Positions 55,120 to 63,693 of a stretch of 64,000 bases of DNA are shown one piece after another. The stretch lies in NCBI RefSeq assembly GCF_014695585.1, contig NZ_JACJON010000025.1, positions 1-64,000 of the forward strand, given 5' to 3'. The stretch's first letter is position 1, and every line of letters starts with the position of its first letter. The position numbers were made by a program, and so were the translations under genes. The DNA is from Microcoleus sp. FACHB-831 (GTDB lineage: Bacteria; Cyanobacteriota; Cyanobacteriia; Cyanobacteriales; FACHB-T130). The notes under the pieces are model-generated. The model was not told where the DNA came from. It searched no databases and saw only the letters and a program-made list of their open reading frames with translations.

Positions 55120-56307
55120 ATGTCGATTATGAAAAAGCTGTCAATAACTACAGCCGGAGCCGCCTTACTTACTCTGGGAACCATTACACCCGTAAAAGCA
55201 GCCTCTTTTTATTCAATTACCGACTTGGGTACGCTGGGGGGCGAAGAAAGCTACGCCAACGCCATCAACAACTCAGGCCAAGTAGTCGGCTGGTCGTACA
55301 CCAGTAGCGGGGCACAACGAGGCTTCTTGTGGGAAAACAATGCAATGACCAACCTCGGCACGCTGCCCGGAGGTAACGCCAGCGAAGCGAGGAGCATCAA
55401 CAACAATGGCGACATAGTTGGCTGGTCAACAACAGCCAGCGACCAACAACACGCCGTTTTATGGCCGGAAAATGGCCAAATACAAGATATCGACCCGACC
55501 AGCAGCATCAGCCAAGCCAACGACATCAACGACAACGGCCAAGTAGTCGGCGGTTCGGATGGGCGTGCATTCATCTGGAGCAACCAGACAGGAAAGCGAA
55601 ACCTCTGCCGCGATGAAGACCTCGGCCCTTTGGATTTCTGTCCTCGCAGCGAAGCCCTGAGCATCAACAACGCGGGTCAGGTGGTCTATTCTTACACTAA
55701 TTCTCCTATGAGCAGCGGTATTGATCTTTGGCAAAACGGTCAGTACATCAGCGGTGTTAGCGGGTCTTATGGTCTAAGCCAAAGGGCTGCCGTTAATGAG
55801 TTTGGCAATGTAGCTGGCACAGAAAATGCGCCGTGTCTTTGCGATAGCGCTTTCTTCAAACCGTTTAACGGCTCGGGCATTTCCCTGGGTACGCTGTATT
55901 CTTCCCGACCAGAGGAGGGAGAAAGGCCGTTTAACGGAGCTAGGGCAATCAATAACTTAGGCCAAATAGTGGGTTTCTCAGGTCTTGCTCAATTTGGCCA
56001 ATTAGTAGAACAACGAGCCTTTTTCTGGGAAAACGGGAATATTTTTGATCTCAACAAATTCATCTCCAATGACTCTGGCTGGTTTTTAACAGAAGCAACA
56101 GGGATTAACGATGTTGGGCAGATTGTTGGTCAAGGCACAATTAACGGTAAAAAGCGTGCTTTCCTGTTGAATCCGGTTGCTGAACCCAAGCCCGTACCTG
56201 AGCCAGCTTCTGCGTTGGGTTTGTTGGCCTTTGGCGCATTCGGGGCGGCTTCAGGTTTGCGACGCAAGCAAAAATCTAGCTTAACCAATAGCAGTAACGA
56301 TAGTTAA
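55120..56307 (+). CDS. HAF-repeat extracellular protein with PEP-CTERM anchor
   Basis: A 395-residue secreted protein. A signal peptide (TTAGAALLTLGTITPVKA) is followed by about seven HAF repeats of the pattern A(N/R)xINNxGQVVGxS...AFxWENGxxxxLGTL, which build a beta-propeller-like surface. A C-terminal PEPASALGLLAFGAFGAAS segment plus Arg-rich end is the PEP-CTERM signal sorted by exosortase. I chose ATG 55120 since GAGGG lies 9 nt before it; ATG 55111 is only 0 nt from it. Confidence 0.88.
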   Translation: MSIMKKLSITTAGAALLTLGTITPVKAASFYSITDLGTLGGEESYANAINNSGQVVGWSYTSSGAQRGFLWENNAMTNLGTLPGGNASEARSINNNGDIVGWSTTASDQQHAVLWPENGQIQDIDPTSSISQANDINDNGQVVGGSDGRAFIWSNQTGKRNLCRDEDLGPLDFCPRSEALSINNAGQVVYSYTNSPMSSGIDLWQNGQYISGVSGSYGLSQRAAVNEFGNVAGTENAPCLCDSAFFKPFNGSGISLGTLYSSRPEEGERPFNGARAINNLGQIVGFSGLAQFGQLVEQRAFFWENGNIFDLNKFISNDSGWFLTEATGINDVGQIVGQGTINGKKRAFLLNPVAEPKPVPEPASALGLLAFGAFGAASGLRRKQKSSLTNSSNDS

Positions 56308-56330
56308 CCCTAACTAGAATTTCTAAAGTC

Positions 56331-56368
56331 ATAGGAGAGTTGTGTCACGCAGCTCTCCTATTGTTTTT
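56331..56368 (+). terminator. Intrinsic terminator of the HAF gene
   Basis: ATAGGAGAG and CTCTCCTAT arms (9 bp) followed by TTGTTTTT. Confidence 0.8.
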
Positions 56369-56465
56369 AGCGGGTAATGGCAGGGCAAGTGTTTGTAATG
56401 GGTTTTTCGTAACTAACTGCTACGCTCGTGTATCACTATTGAGGCGTTGCGGTTGTATTTAGGTT

Positions 56466-57098
56466 ATGACAACTTACAAATCTGTTTTTTGGCTTAATAT
56501 TTTATCTTTTTTATTAGTTCTTGCTCTGATCCTCTATACCAAGTCTTTTGGCCCCTCAGCAGGAGTTTTATTTTCTCCACCTATTGCACCAAAAGCTATT
56601 AGTATTGGTCTGTTAACCCATACGTTCCAATTATTGTGTGCTGTCCCAGCGATAGTTTGTGCATTTAGTTTCGCATTGCTAAGAACTATCCAGCCCCGGC
56701 GTAAAGAAAATGTGTTTATTTTGTGTTCGGCGCTAGTAACGGGTGGTTTTCTCCTCAATGAAATTTTTCGGATTCACATCTTTCTGCTTGTACAAGCTGG
56801 CGTTCATAAGCTGATAACTAGCTTTGTATTCGCCAGTGTTGCCGTAGCATACGGGTTCGCATTCAAAAGGCAAATAAAGTCAACGCCCTATATGCTGCTG
56901 TTGAGTGGCATGGGGTTATTGTTCTTTGCGATCGCTATAGATTCTTTAAAGTTACGCGGTGATGGGCTGCCCATCCTGCTAGAGGGCGTACCCAAGTTGT
57001 TTAGCGAACTCAATGTTGCACTTTATTTTTGCTATGTGTGCTACGGGGAAGTATTGCGATCGCTCAATCGAAAAGTAGATTCCTCTGTTAATTACTAA
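56466..57098 (+). CDS. Six-helix membrane protein of unknown function
   Basis: A 210-residue protein with six predicted transmembrane helices and short loops (first near residues 7-28, last near 180-200). The C-terminus has a basic cytoplasmic end. No charged substrate-binding or transport motif is recognised. It stands alone between the HAF gene and the methyltransferase. Confidence 0.7.
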   Translation: MTTYKSVFWLNILSFLLVLALILYTKSFGPSAGVLFSPPIAPKAISIGLLTHTFQLLCAVPAIVCAFSFALLRTIQPRRKENVFILCSALVTGGFLLNEIFRIHIFLLVQAGVHKLITSFVFASVAVAYGFAFKRQIKSTPYMLLLSGMGLLFFAIAIDSLKLRGDGLPILLEGVPKLFSELNVALYFCYVCYGEVLRSLNRKVDSSVNY

Positions 57099-57377
57099 GC
57101 CTTGAGTGTTGACGAACCAGAAAACGCACCACGAATCGTAAAATACGCGCCAATCGCAACTTACTATGATTGGTAAAAATTTAGCCAAGCCGCCTGGGTG
57201 CCGTCCGCCTCTTCCGCGCACCCAAGCGCCTGAACCCTACAAGAATCGCCAGCAAGTGCATCAAGGGAACACATCGACTAGCACAAGCCTTGCATCAAAA
57301 TGCGTAACGAAACCATTGCAGATTTAAAGTGAGATGCAGATAGATGCCTGAGATCGGGAGAAAATTCGCTCCTTTTT
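57099..57377. other. Intergenic region
   Basis: About 280 bases with no ORF of note, downstream of both the membrane-protein gene and the convergent methyltransferase. Contains CGCCTGGGTGCCGTCCGCC-type G/C-rich sequence, higher in GC than the flanks. Confidence 0.35.
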
Positions 57378-58025
57378 TTAGTATCCACAATCATTAGACC
57401 CCTTATAGATGTATTCGGGTACGAATCCGCCAGGGTGCCCGTGTTGCCATCCATACCAATCGCAAGCAACTTCATCGCGTTTCAAGTCGTTGTTGAAGCG
57501 GATGCGCTGCAAGCGCAGTTCTAGAAACTGCTCGCGGCTGTGAGTCGAAAGCCACGAACGTCTATAGCTCACAGGTTCAGTGAAAGACTTTTTCAGTAGA
57601 AACACAACGCCTTTTCTAGCGTACTGGTAAGCCAATTGCACGATTATATGAACGATGGGCTTACCTCGCTTACCGCCGGGAAGCGGATCGGAGAAGAAGG
57701 GCGGATTCCCAATTACCCAATCAAACCCCCCAGTCATGCTCACTATAGACTGCCATGACTGGTGCAAAGTCATATCAAAGTGAAAATCAGCCTGCTGCTG
57801 GGCGTCAATGTCGTTGGTAAATACTTGGATGTTATTCGAGAAATCCTTGATGACCTTGGCGATCGCATTGTCTTGAGCGCAGGGTTCCAGAATCACATCC
57901 CCATTTTCTAGCGGCAGTCTGGGGAGAAGCTCTGCTGTTGCCCATTCAGGAGTCGGGTAAAACCACAGATGTCCTGATGGTCTCACAACCCTTAGCTGCT
58001 CCGTCATAACCATATTATTAACCAT
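57378..58025 (-). CDS. Solitary DNA adenine-methyltransferase-like protein
   Basis: A 215-residue class I SAM-dependent methyltransferase. The N-terminal YPTPEWATAELLPRLP is typical of phage-type adenine methylases, the SAM-binding region is LEPCAQDNAIAKVI, and the catalytic motif is NPPF. Such NPPF enzymes methylate adenine N6 in DNA. No restriction endonuclease or specificity gene is adjacent, so it is an orphan. It lies in a small stretch that looks horizontally acquired (57.4-58.9 kb). Start options at 58025, 58013 and 58007 are similar. Confidence 0.82.
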   Translation of the reverse strand: MVNNMVMTEQLRVVRPSGHLWFYPTPEWATAELLPRLPLENGDVILEPCAQDNAIAKVIKDFSNNIQVFTNDIDAQQQADFHFDMTLHQSWQSIVSMTGGFDWVIGNPPFFSDPLPGGKRGKPIVHIIVQLAYQYARKGVVFLLKKSFTEPVSYRRSWLSTHSREQFLELRLQRIRFNNDLKRDEVACDWYGWQHGHPGGFVPEYIYKGSNDCGY

Positions 58026-58148
58026 GAGATTTTCACGCGCGAGGTGTCACATACCTCTACCAGTATCAGTTCACTGGTTAGAAAATCAATCTGGGGTGGA
58101 TCGGGGGTGTTTTCTCCCGATGCGCGTCAAGATCGTTGAAAATAGAAA

Positions 58149-58406
58149 ATGGGTGCATTTGTTATGTTCTTTAGTTTTAATGTATATAGTCTTACTCCCC
58201 CACCTGCCCTCATCGAGACCGCTGGCAACCTAGTTGCATCTACTTCAGTTTCCACCAATAAGGCTCTTGTAGCCAAAGGATGCAGCGAAGTCAAAAGATG
58301 GTATGCGTGGACACGATGCGGTACTGTGACGTGTTGCAAACTATTCATTGCTTGCTCAGATGGGACAATAGTTACTCAAACGGCAGACGCCACCAGGTGC
58401 AAATAA
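58149..58406 (+). CDS. Small cysteine-rich protein, unknown
   Basis: An 85-residue protein, divergent from the methyltransferase. Hydrophobic start, then Ser/Thr-rich middle and a C-terminal part with six Cys (CSEVKRW, TRCGTVTCCKLFIACS, TRCK). The Cys could form disulphides or bind metal. The alternative ATG at 58164 is possible. Not recognised; it may be a phage- or plasmid-type small protein or a chance frame. Confidence 0.4.
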   Translation: MGAFVMFFSFNVYSLTPPPALIETAGNLVASTSVSTNKALVAKGCSEVKRWYAWTRCGTVTCCKLFIACSDGTIVTQTADATRCK

Positions 58407-58468
58407 CGTCTGCCGTACCGGGGATCATCCTCAAACTGGTATCAATAGCTCTACTGCTGGTAACTTCT

Positions 58469-58879
58469 ATGCCGAAAGAACAATCACCAGAGGTTCGCCT
58501 CACTGCAATATTGCAGGAACAGCAGAGATTAGTAACCGAGCTAAAGGATGCCTCCCCCGCAAGACAGCTACAAATCCAGGCTGAGATTGTGGCGCTCTCT
58601 GAAGAGCAGTCGCACTTGCTTCAGGAAGCTGGGGCAGTTACCTGCTTCATTTTTAGTACCTCTGGGGTACGCGGAACTGGCTGGATAGAAGAAGAGCGAA
58701 ACTTCGACGGTTCAGTTAGACAGTATCGATACGGTTATTACCGCAGTGGCAAAAGTAACCGCCGATACGTGCCAAAATTGCTGGTGGGCGACGTGCAGCG
58801 GATGATTGCATCTGGTGCTAAACCTCCTTCGATTCTTGAGTTCCTAGAAAAAGCCAAGACGCGCGTGGTTACGTCTTAA
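58469..58879 (+). CDS. Hypothetical protein of accessory-island type
   Basis: A 136-residue protein from ATG 58469. An N-terminal coiled coil (LTAILQEQQRLVTELKDA...QIQAEIVALSEEQSHLLQ) precedes a beta-rich domain with RGTGWIEEERNF, RQYRYGYYRSGKSNR and YVPKLLVGDVQRMIASG. Proteins of this pattern are known from cyanobacterial accessory regions; the function is unknown. An open frame extends back to 58280, but it overlaps the previous gene and does not look real. Confidence 0.65.
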   Translation: MPKEQSPEVRLTAILQEQQRLVTELKDASPARQLQIQAEIVALSEEQSHLLQEAGAVTCFIFSTSGVRGTGWIEEERNFDGSVRQYRYGYYRSGKSNRRYVPKLLVGDVQRMIASGAKPPSILEFLEKAKTRVVTS

Positions 58880-59279
58880 TTTATCAATGGGTGCATCCAC
58901 TAAACAAAAATATGTCTGGAGACAGAGGAAGCCTGTCAATTTTTCAACAAGCTCTAGACATACACACTAGGAGACATTTTACCCGCGTCTTTAGTTCCTA
59001 TTACCGTTAAAAAAGCTATGGGCTGCTTTAGTGGGGGGCGATCGCCATACATTAAGTAATAACTCGAATATCTTTATATAAATTTATACAATTAGCCTAA
59101 TTAAAAAAATTCTTAGCTCAGATGCAATCGTGCCAGAAGCATAAAATCTGTGTATGCCCCTTGAGCAGGCGCATACACAGGTGTGATGCTCCCAGCATTA
59201 ATAAACGTAGAAGTTATCCTTGATAATTCATAAGAGCATACATTTATGTAAAACTACCCTAAACGACATACAGAAACTG
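58880..59279. other. Intergenic region
   Basis: About 400 bases without a gene. HIP1 near 59040 (GGCGATCGCC), A/T-rich tracts from 59080. No hairpin or promoter stands out. Confidence 0.4.
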
Positions 59280-59699
59280 ATGCTGATGGATGCAGATGAA
59301 CTGCTAACGCGCTACGGAGCAGGCGATCGCGATTTTAAAGGGGCAGACTTGATTGGAATGTCCCTCAAGGGAGCGAATTTGAGTGGGGCAAACTTTAGGG
59401 AGGGCGCTTTTAGCGAAGCCGATCTAAGTGGAGCCAATCTCAGCGAAGCATTCTTGAATGAGGCATCTCTAAGCGCGGCAAATCTCACGGGGGCTAATCT
59501 CAGAGCAGCCAACTTAAATGGAGCGAATCTGTTTAAAGCAAAGCTAAGGGAGGCTGACTTGCGCGGAGCAAATCTAAAAATGGCAGACCTCACCCAGGCA
59601 GACCTTACTAACGCTAACTTGGAAGGCGCAAATCTCTGGGGTGCTTCTCTCACGGGAGCAAAACTCGAAGGTACGGTGATGCCTGAACAAGCGGAATGA
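59280..59699 (+). CDS. Pentapeptide-repeat protein
   Basis: A 139-residue protein. N-terminal motif ELLTRYGAGDRDFKG, then about 22 pentapeptides of ANLSG/ADLxG type to the end. It belongs to the same subfamily as the protein at 7895. I chose ATG 59280 (MLMDADELL); a TTG at 59220 would add residues with no similarity. The repeat core forms a right-handed beta-helix. Function unknown. Confidence 0.8.
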   Translation: MLMDADELLTRYGAGDRDFKGADLIGMSLKGANLSGANFREGAFSEADLSGANLSEAFLNEASLSAANLTGANLRAANLNGANLFKAKLREADLRGANLKMADLTQADLTNANLEGANLWGASLTGAKLEGTVMPEQAE

Positions 59700-59727
59700 T
59701 CTGCACAAATCCACGCCGCTGAAAACT

Positions 59728-61206
59728 CTACTGTACCAGTGGAATCTCGATAACAAATTCTGTTCCCTGTTCTGGTACAGAATTACACCTGAGATTGCCG
59801 TGATGTTTTTCCACAACAATTTGATAACTGATTGCCAGACCTAGACCTGTACCTTTGCCTACAGGTTTGGTGGTAAAGAAGGGGTCAAATATCCGCCCCT
59901 TGACTTCTTCACACATCCCAGGCCCATTATCAACAATCCGGATAGCCACCCAGTCGCGGTCTATAACTTCGGTGATAATCCGGATTGTGCTGGGATGTTG
60001 TTGCATTTCTGCGGGTGTTATCCCATTTCCTCCACAGCAGTTTCGCTCATTGTTGTAATCATCCAAGGCCTCAATCGCATTAGACAAAAGATTCATGAAA
60101 ACTTGATTGAGGAGTCCTGCATAACACTCCACCTTGGGCAAATCGCCGTACTCTTTGATCACGCAAATCCCCGGATTTGCAATTCCTTTGGGTTTAATCC
60201 GGCTGTGCAGAATTAGCAGCGTACTATCAATACCTTCATGAATATCAACGGGCTTCATCTGAGCCTCGTCAATCCGCGAGAAGTTCCGCAGCGACTGGAC
60301 AATTTGCCGGATGCGGTCGGCTCCCACTTGCATCGAAGATAGGGTTTTAGGAAAGTCTTCTTTGAGGAAATCGAAATCTATGTTTTCGGCTTCTTCCTCA
60401 ATCTCAGATATGGGATTGGGGTAGTGTTGCTGGTAGAGCTGTATGAGGTTTAGCAGATCCTGGCCATATTGGCTGGCATGGATGAGATTGCCGCAAACAA
60501 AGTTGACGGGGTTATTAATTTCGTGGGCGACACCCGCAACCAGTTGACCCAGACTGGACATTTTTTCGCTCTGAATTAGCTGCCCTTGGGTTTGTTGAAG
60601 TTCGTGCAGGGTGTGTTCTAGCTGTTCTGCTTGTTGTTTGAATTTTGCTTCCGATTGGCGCAAGGTGTCCTCAACGGATTTGCGCTTGGTGATGTCGGTG
60701 ACGAAACCTTCGGAGTAAAGCAGTTTGCCTGTGCGATCGCGCACTGCCCGCGCATTCTCAGAAATCCAGATTATGCTGCCGTCTTTGCGATATACCTGAG
60801 ACTCGAATTCAGACACTCGATCGTTTTCTTCTAGCAGGCGCAAGAACTCCTCTCGCCGTTTCGGATCGACGTAAAGCTGCCGCCCGATATCTTGTAGATT
60901 CTCGCTAAGTTCCTCTGGGGAATCATAGCCGTAGATGCGTGCCAGGGCTGGATTAGCGCTGATATAGTTCCCAGCAGGCGTACTTTGGAAGATACCCTCT
61001 ACGGCATTCTCAAAAATGCTGCGATACTTTTCTTCCGCTTGCCGCAAAGCAGACTCCATCAATTGCCGTTCGGCAATTTGTTTGGCTAAATCTCGGTTGG
61101 CAAGTTGCAACTCTTGGGTGCGGTTGATGAGGTTTCGCTGGACTTTTTCAAAGCGCTCTACCCAGCTGGAAGCCTCAGCTGGCAAACTGTTACGGCTTAG
61201 GAACAT
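59728..61206 (-). CDS. PAS-containing sensor histidine kinase
   Basis: A 492-residue kinase. A coiled coil (about residues 15-65) leads to one PAS (about 68-180, with MIRI-type PAC), then a second coil and the kinase core: [19 protein letters not shown] (H-box His near 228), [23 protein letters not shown] and [19 protein letters not shown]. It lacks transmembrane helices. The core is close to that at 52084, showing paralogy. No response regulator is adjacent. It overlaps no gene; the next plus gene begins 548 bp away. Confidence 0.9.
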   Translation of the reverse strand: MFLSRNSLPAEASSWVERFEKVQRNLINRTQELQLANRDLAKQIAERQLMESALRQAEEKYRSIFENAVEGIFQSTPAGNYISANPALARIYGYDSPEELSENLQDIGRQLYVDPKRREEFLRLLEENDRVSEFESQVYRKDGSIIWISENARAVRDRTGKLLYSEGFVTDITKRKSVEDTLRQSEAKFKQQAEQLEHTLHELQQTQGQLIQSEKMSSLGQLVAGVAHEINNPVNFVCGNLIHASQYGQDLLNLIQLYQQHYPNPISEIEEEAENIDFDFLKEDFPKTLSSMQVGADRIRQIVQSLRNFSRIDEAQMKPVDIHEGIDSTLLILHSRIKPKGIANPGICVIKEYGDLPKVECYAGLLNQVFMNLLSNAIEALDDYNNERNCCGGNGITPAEMQQHPSTIRIITEVIDRDWVAIRIVDNGPGMCEEVKGRIFDPFFTTKPVGKGTGLGLAISYQIVVEKHHGNLRCNSVPEQGTEFVIEIPLVQ

Positions 61207-61754
61207 GGGATTTCTCAGTATTTAGTCGCCCAACTGCCAGTATTGCACTTTCCGTGTTTTTACTGGGTGATGCCCCTATCTTTAGTATTGTGATCTCTAA
61301 GTAATTACTCAGTGACCTTAGTCCGCGTGTTTTGCGATCGCATAGGCAAAATGTTGCGATCGCGATCGCTGACGTAGCTAAAATTACTGATAAAATATCC
61401 AGCGCATGCATCCGCATTACCTAGCGTTCTGGGATGGGTAACGGCAGATTGCGAACAATTATGAAACTCTTAATTCATTCATCATTACTTATTCATATTT
61501 AGCCCGTCCCTAGCCAAAGCCCTACTTAGCAATATTTAACTCTTCGCAATCAAGGGCAAACGATCTCAGAATTTAGACACAAATAAAGGGCAAACATCAT
61601 AGCGGGTTTCATACACACCGCAGCTAACGAGGCAGATAAACGTGCATCGTGAGGAAAATTATCGATTTCCCAATTGCTCAAGCTTTTATAATTGCGCTCA
61701 GGCAGTACGATTATCGTGAAGTCAGGTTTGATTGCAACTTTTACTTTAAAAGCG
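61207..61754. other. Intergenic region upstream of the AMIN gene
   Basis: About 550 bases. Two HIP1-type octamers near 61350-61370 overlap in a GCGATCGCGATCGC run. No gene is supported apart from a possible short extension of the AMIN frame (GTG 61716). Confidence 0.4.
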
Positions 61755-63638
61755 ATGAGGCCAGAAAAATTGGTATTGCGAATTCGGCCTAGTGTGGGTA
61801 TCTTGGCAACTCTTGCTACAGCCAGCGCGATCGCAGGGGTAGCAGCGATCTCCAATCCACACCTTGGAGCGATCGCCAAATTCAAGTTAGCGGCGACTGG
61901 GACGCAGCTGACTGACTGGCGATTTGACCCAGCCGCAAGTCAGTTGGAAATAAATTTAAATAAACAAAGTACCCCCCGCTACTTCCTGCTCTCTCAACCA
62001 CCTCGCATTGTTCTGGATTTACCCAATACCCAGATGGCAAGCGTTGACAAGCAAGAAAGTTACGCTGGTATTGTTCAACAAATTCGGGTATCGCAGTTTC
62101 AGCCCGATGTGACGCGGATTGTATTAGAACTATCCCCAGAAGTGCTTTTGGGCGACGTACTGGTGCAACTGCAACCGTCAGAAACTACATCTGTGGGGAA
62201 TCGGTGGATCTTGCGATCGCTAATTGCCGATTCCAGGACATCAGCAGCACCCGATTTTTCAACAACATTACCACCAGCCAATTTCCGCACCCCCCAGACA
62301 TCCCGCGTGCAGGTTCCCCCTATCAGTACAGGCGATCGCCCTACCGGGGGACAAGAGGGAGAAAATTCTCAAGTCCCACTAAGCACTCTTCCCCAAACCG
62401 CAACCGCCTCCACGCTACCCCCAGCTACTTTTAAGACTAATCGCACAGCAAGCATCAGCGTCCCTCCCCTGAAAACCGCCACAGCCACGACGCGAGTTAT
62501 TGAATTTGGCCAACCCCTGCCTGGTGGGGAGAATACCCCAGTAGTTCCAGCAGTCGTTAGTAGAGTCTCCAACTCCCAGCCAGTGGTAGAACGGCAGGCT
62601 CTCCCCAGTTCCGAGTCCTCAATATCCAAACCTCAAGGAGTTGCCGTAGTAGTGCCTCGGCTTGTTCCAAGGGTTGCCCCACTTCCTACCGTTACGGCGG
62701 CGGCAGCAAGTATAGAGCCTGCATTGCCATCCTTGCAACGTCCGAGCAGCGTCTCGCCCGTCAGACAACAACCGACAGTGGCGGTAGCGCCGCTTGGATC
62801 GAGAGTTGCCCCCCGCGCTAGTGTTACGGCGACGATGGCAAGTATAGAGTTTGGAGTCCCGCTTCCATCGTCGCCGCGTCCGGGCGGCGTCTCATCGCGC
62901 CGACAAAGACCGACTGTGGTGGTTCCTCCGCTTGCGCCAAAGGTTGCTGCTGTTAGAGAACGGCAAAGCAGTAGGTCAAGTATAGACTTTGAAGCCCCAG
63001 TTCAGCCCAAGAGAGGCGCTGCGTCGGCGCGGCAAAGAGCTAGCGTGGTGGTTCCGCCGCTTGGATCTAGGGTTTCCACTCGGCGCAAGGTTACGGCGGC
63101 GCAAAGAAGTAGGACAAGGGTAGCAGTTGGCTCCCCAAAAAGGCAGTCAGTCGCCAAACGCCGACGCGCAAAATTGGTGGCTCAAAGGAGTAGGTCGAGG
63201 GTGACGCCACAAGCGAGGTCGATCGCGCGATCGCGCCCAGGTGCGGAGGCACTTTTGCTGCGTCAGACTAATGCAATTTCCACCGCTACTTTATTTAAAG
63301 CAGAATTTCCAGATGTGTTGCTGCCAGAGGGGGCTGTGCTGAGCTTGATCTATCCCGGTAAAAAGCCTCTAACTATGAAAGCGGGTACTCAGAGGCAAGA
63401 AGTGTTGCTGCTTACTGAGGCAATACGCGATCGCTCAGGTCAAATTGTCGTCCCAGCAGGCTCCCACATCATCGGACGCTTTGAAACAAATTCTCGCGGC
63501 AGTCGCTTTATTGCCCAAGCGATCGCCCTCGGTAGCCGCAATGTTCCTATATCAGCCGAGTCAGAAGTTCTAAAACGCAAGCGGCGGCTCTCACCAAATC
63601 AAATTCTACAAGTTCAGCTCAAAGAGGATTTACGCTAA
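61755..63638 (+). CDS. AMIN-domain protein with repeat region and VirB10/TrbI-like end
   Basis: A 627-residue protein. After a hydrophobic N-terminal helix (possible signal or anchor) comes an AMIN domain (about residues 45-150; DWRFDPAASQLEINL...IVLDLPN), which targets periplasmic proteins to peptidoglycan or poles. A Pro/Ala/Val/Arg repeat region follows (about 180-470), with VVPPLxxRVxxxxxVTA units. A highly basic Arg/Lys segment precedes a C-terminal domain with VLLPEGAVLSLIY and IVVPAGSHIIGRFE, reminiscent of TrbI/VirB10. I chose ATG 61755; GTG 61716 is alternative. Confidence 0.8.
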   Translation: MRPEKLVLRIRPSVGILATLATASAIAGVAAISNPHLGAIAKFKLAATGTQLTDWRFDPAASQLEINLNKQSTPRYFLLSQPPRIVLDLPNTQMASVDKQESYAGIVQQIRVSQFQPDVTRIVLELSPEVLLGDVLVQLQPSETTSVGNRWILRSLIADSRTSAAPDFSTTLPPANFRTPQTSRVQVPPISTGDRPTGGQEGENSQVPLSTLPQTATASTLPPATFKTNRTASISVPPLKTATATTRVIEFGQPLPGGENTPVVPAVVSRVSNSQPVVERQALPSSESSISKPQGVAVVVPRLVPRVAPLPTVTAAAASIEPALPSLQRPSSVSPVRQQPTVAVAPLGSRVAPRASVTATMASIEFGVPLPSSPRPGGVSSRRQRPTVVVPPLAPKVAAVRERQSSRSSIDFEAPVQPKRGAASARQRASVVVPPLGSRVSTRRKVTAAQRSRTRVAVGSPKRQSVAKRRRAKLVAQRSRSRVTPQARSIARSRPGAEALLLRQTNAISTATLFKAEFPDVLLPEGAVLSLIYPGKKPLTMKAGTQRQEVLLLTEAIRDRSGQIVVPAGSHIIGRFETNSRGSRFIAQAIALGSRNVPISAESEVLKRKRRLSPNQILQVQLKEDLR

Positions 63639-63649
63639 CAATGCATTAC

Positions 63650-63684
63650 GAATGATGAATGTTAAATTGCCTCATTCATCATTC
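63650..63684. terminator. Bidirectional terminator-like hairpin
   Basis: GAATGATGAATG (63650-63661) and CATTCATCATTC (63673-63684), 12-bp perfect arms, between the AMIN gene and a convergent gene. Same core as the hairpin at 14540. Confidence 0.65.
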
Positions 63685-63693
63685 ATCATTTAT

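Noticed and set aside
58280-58468. Upstream extension of the beta-rich hypothetical protein
   Set aside because: It overlaps the Cys-rich frame and lacks coiled-coil or domain features; ATG 58469 begins the coherent part.
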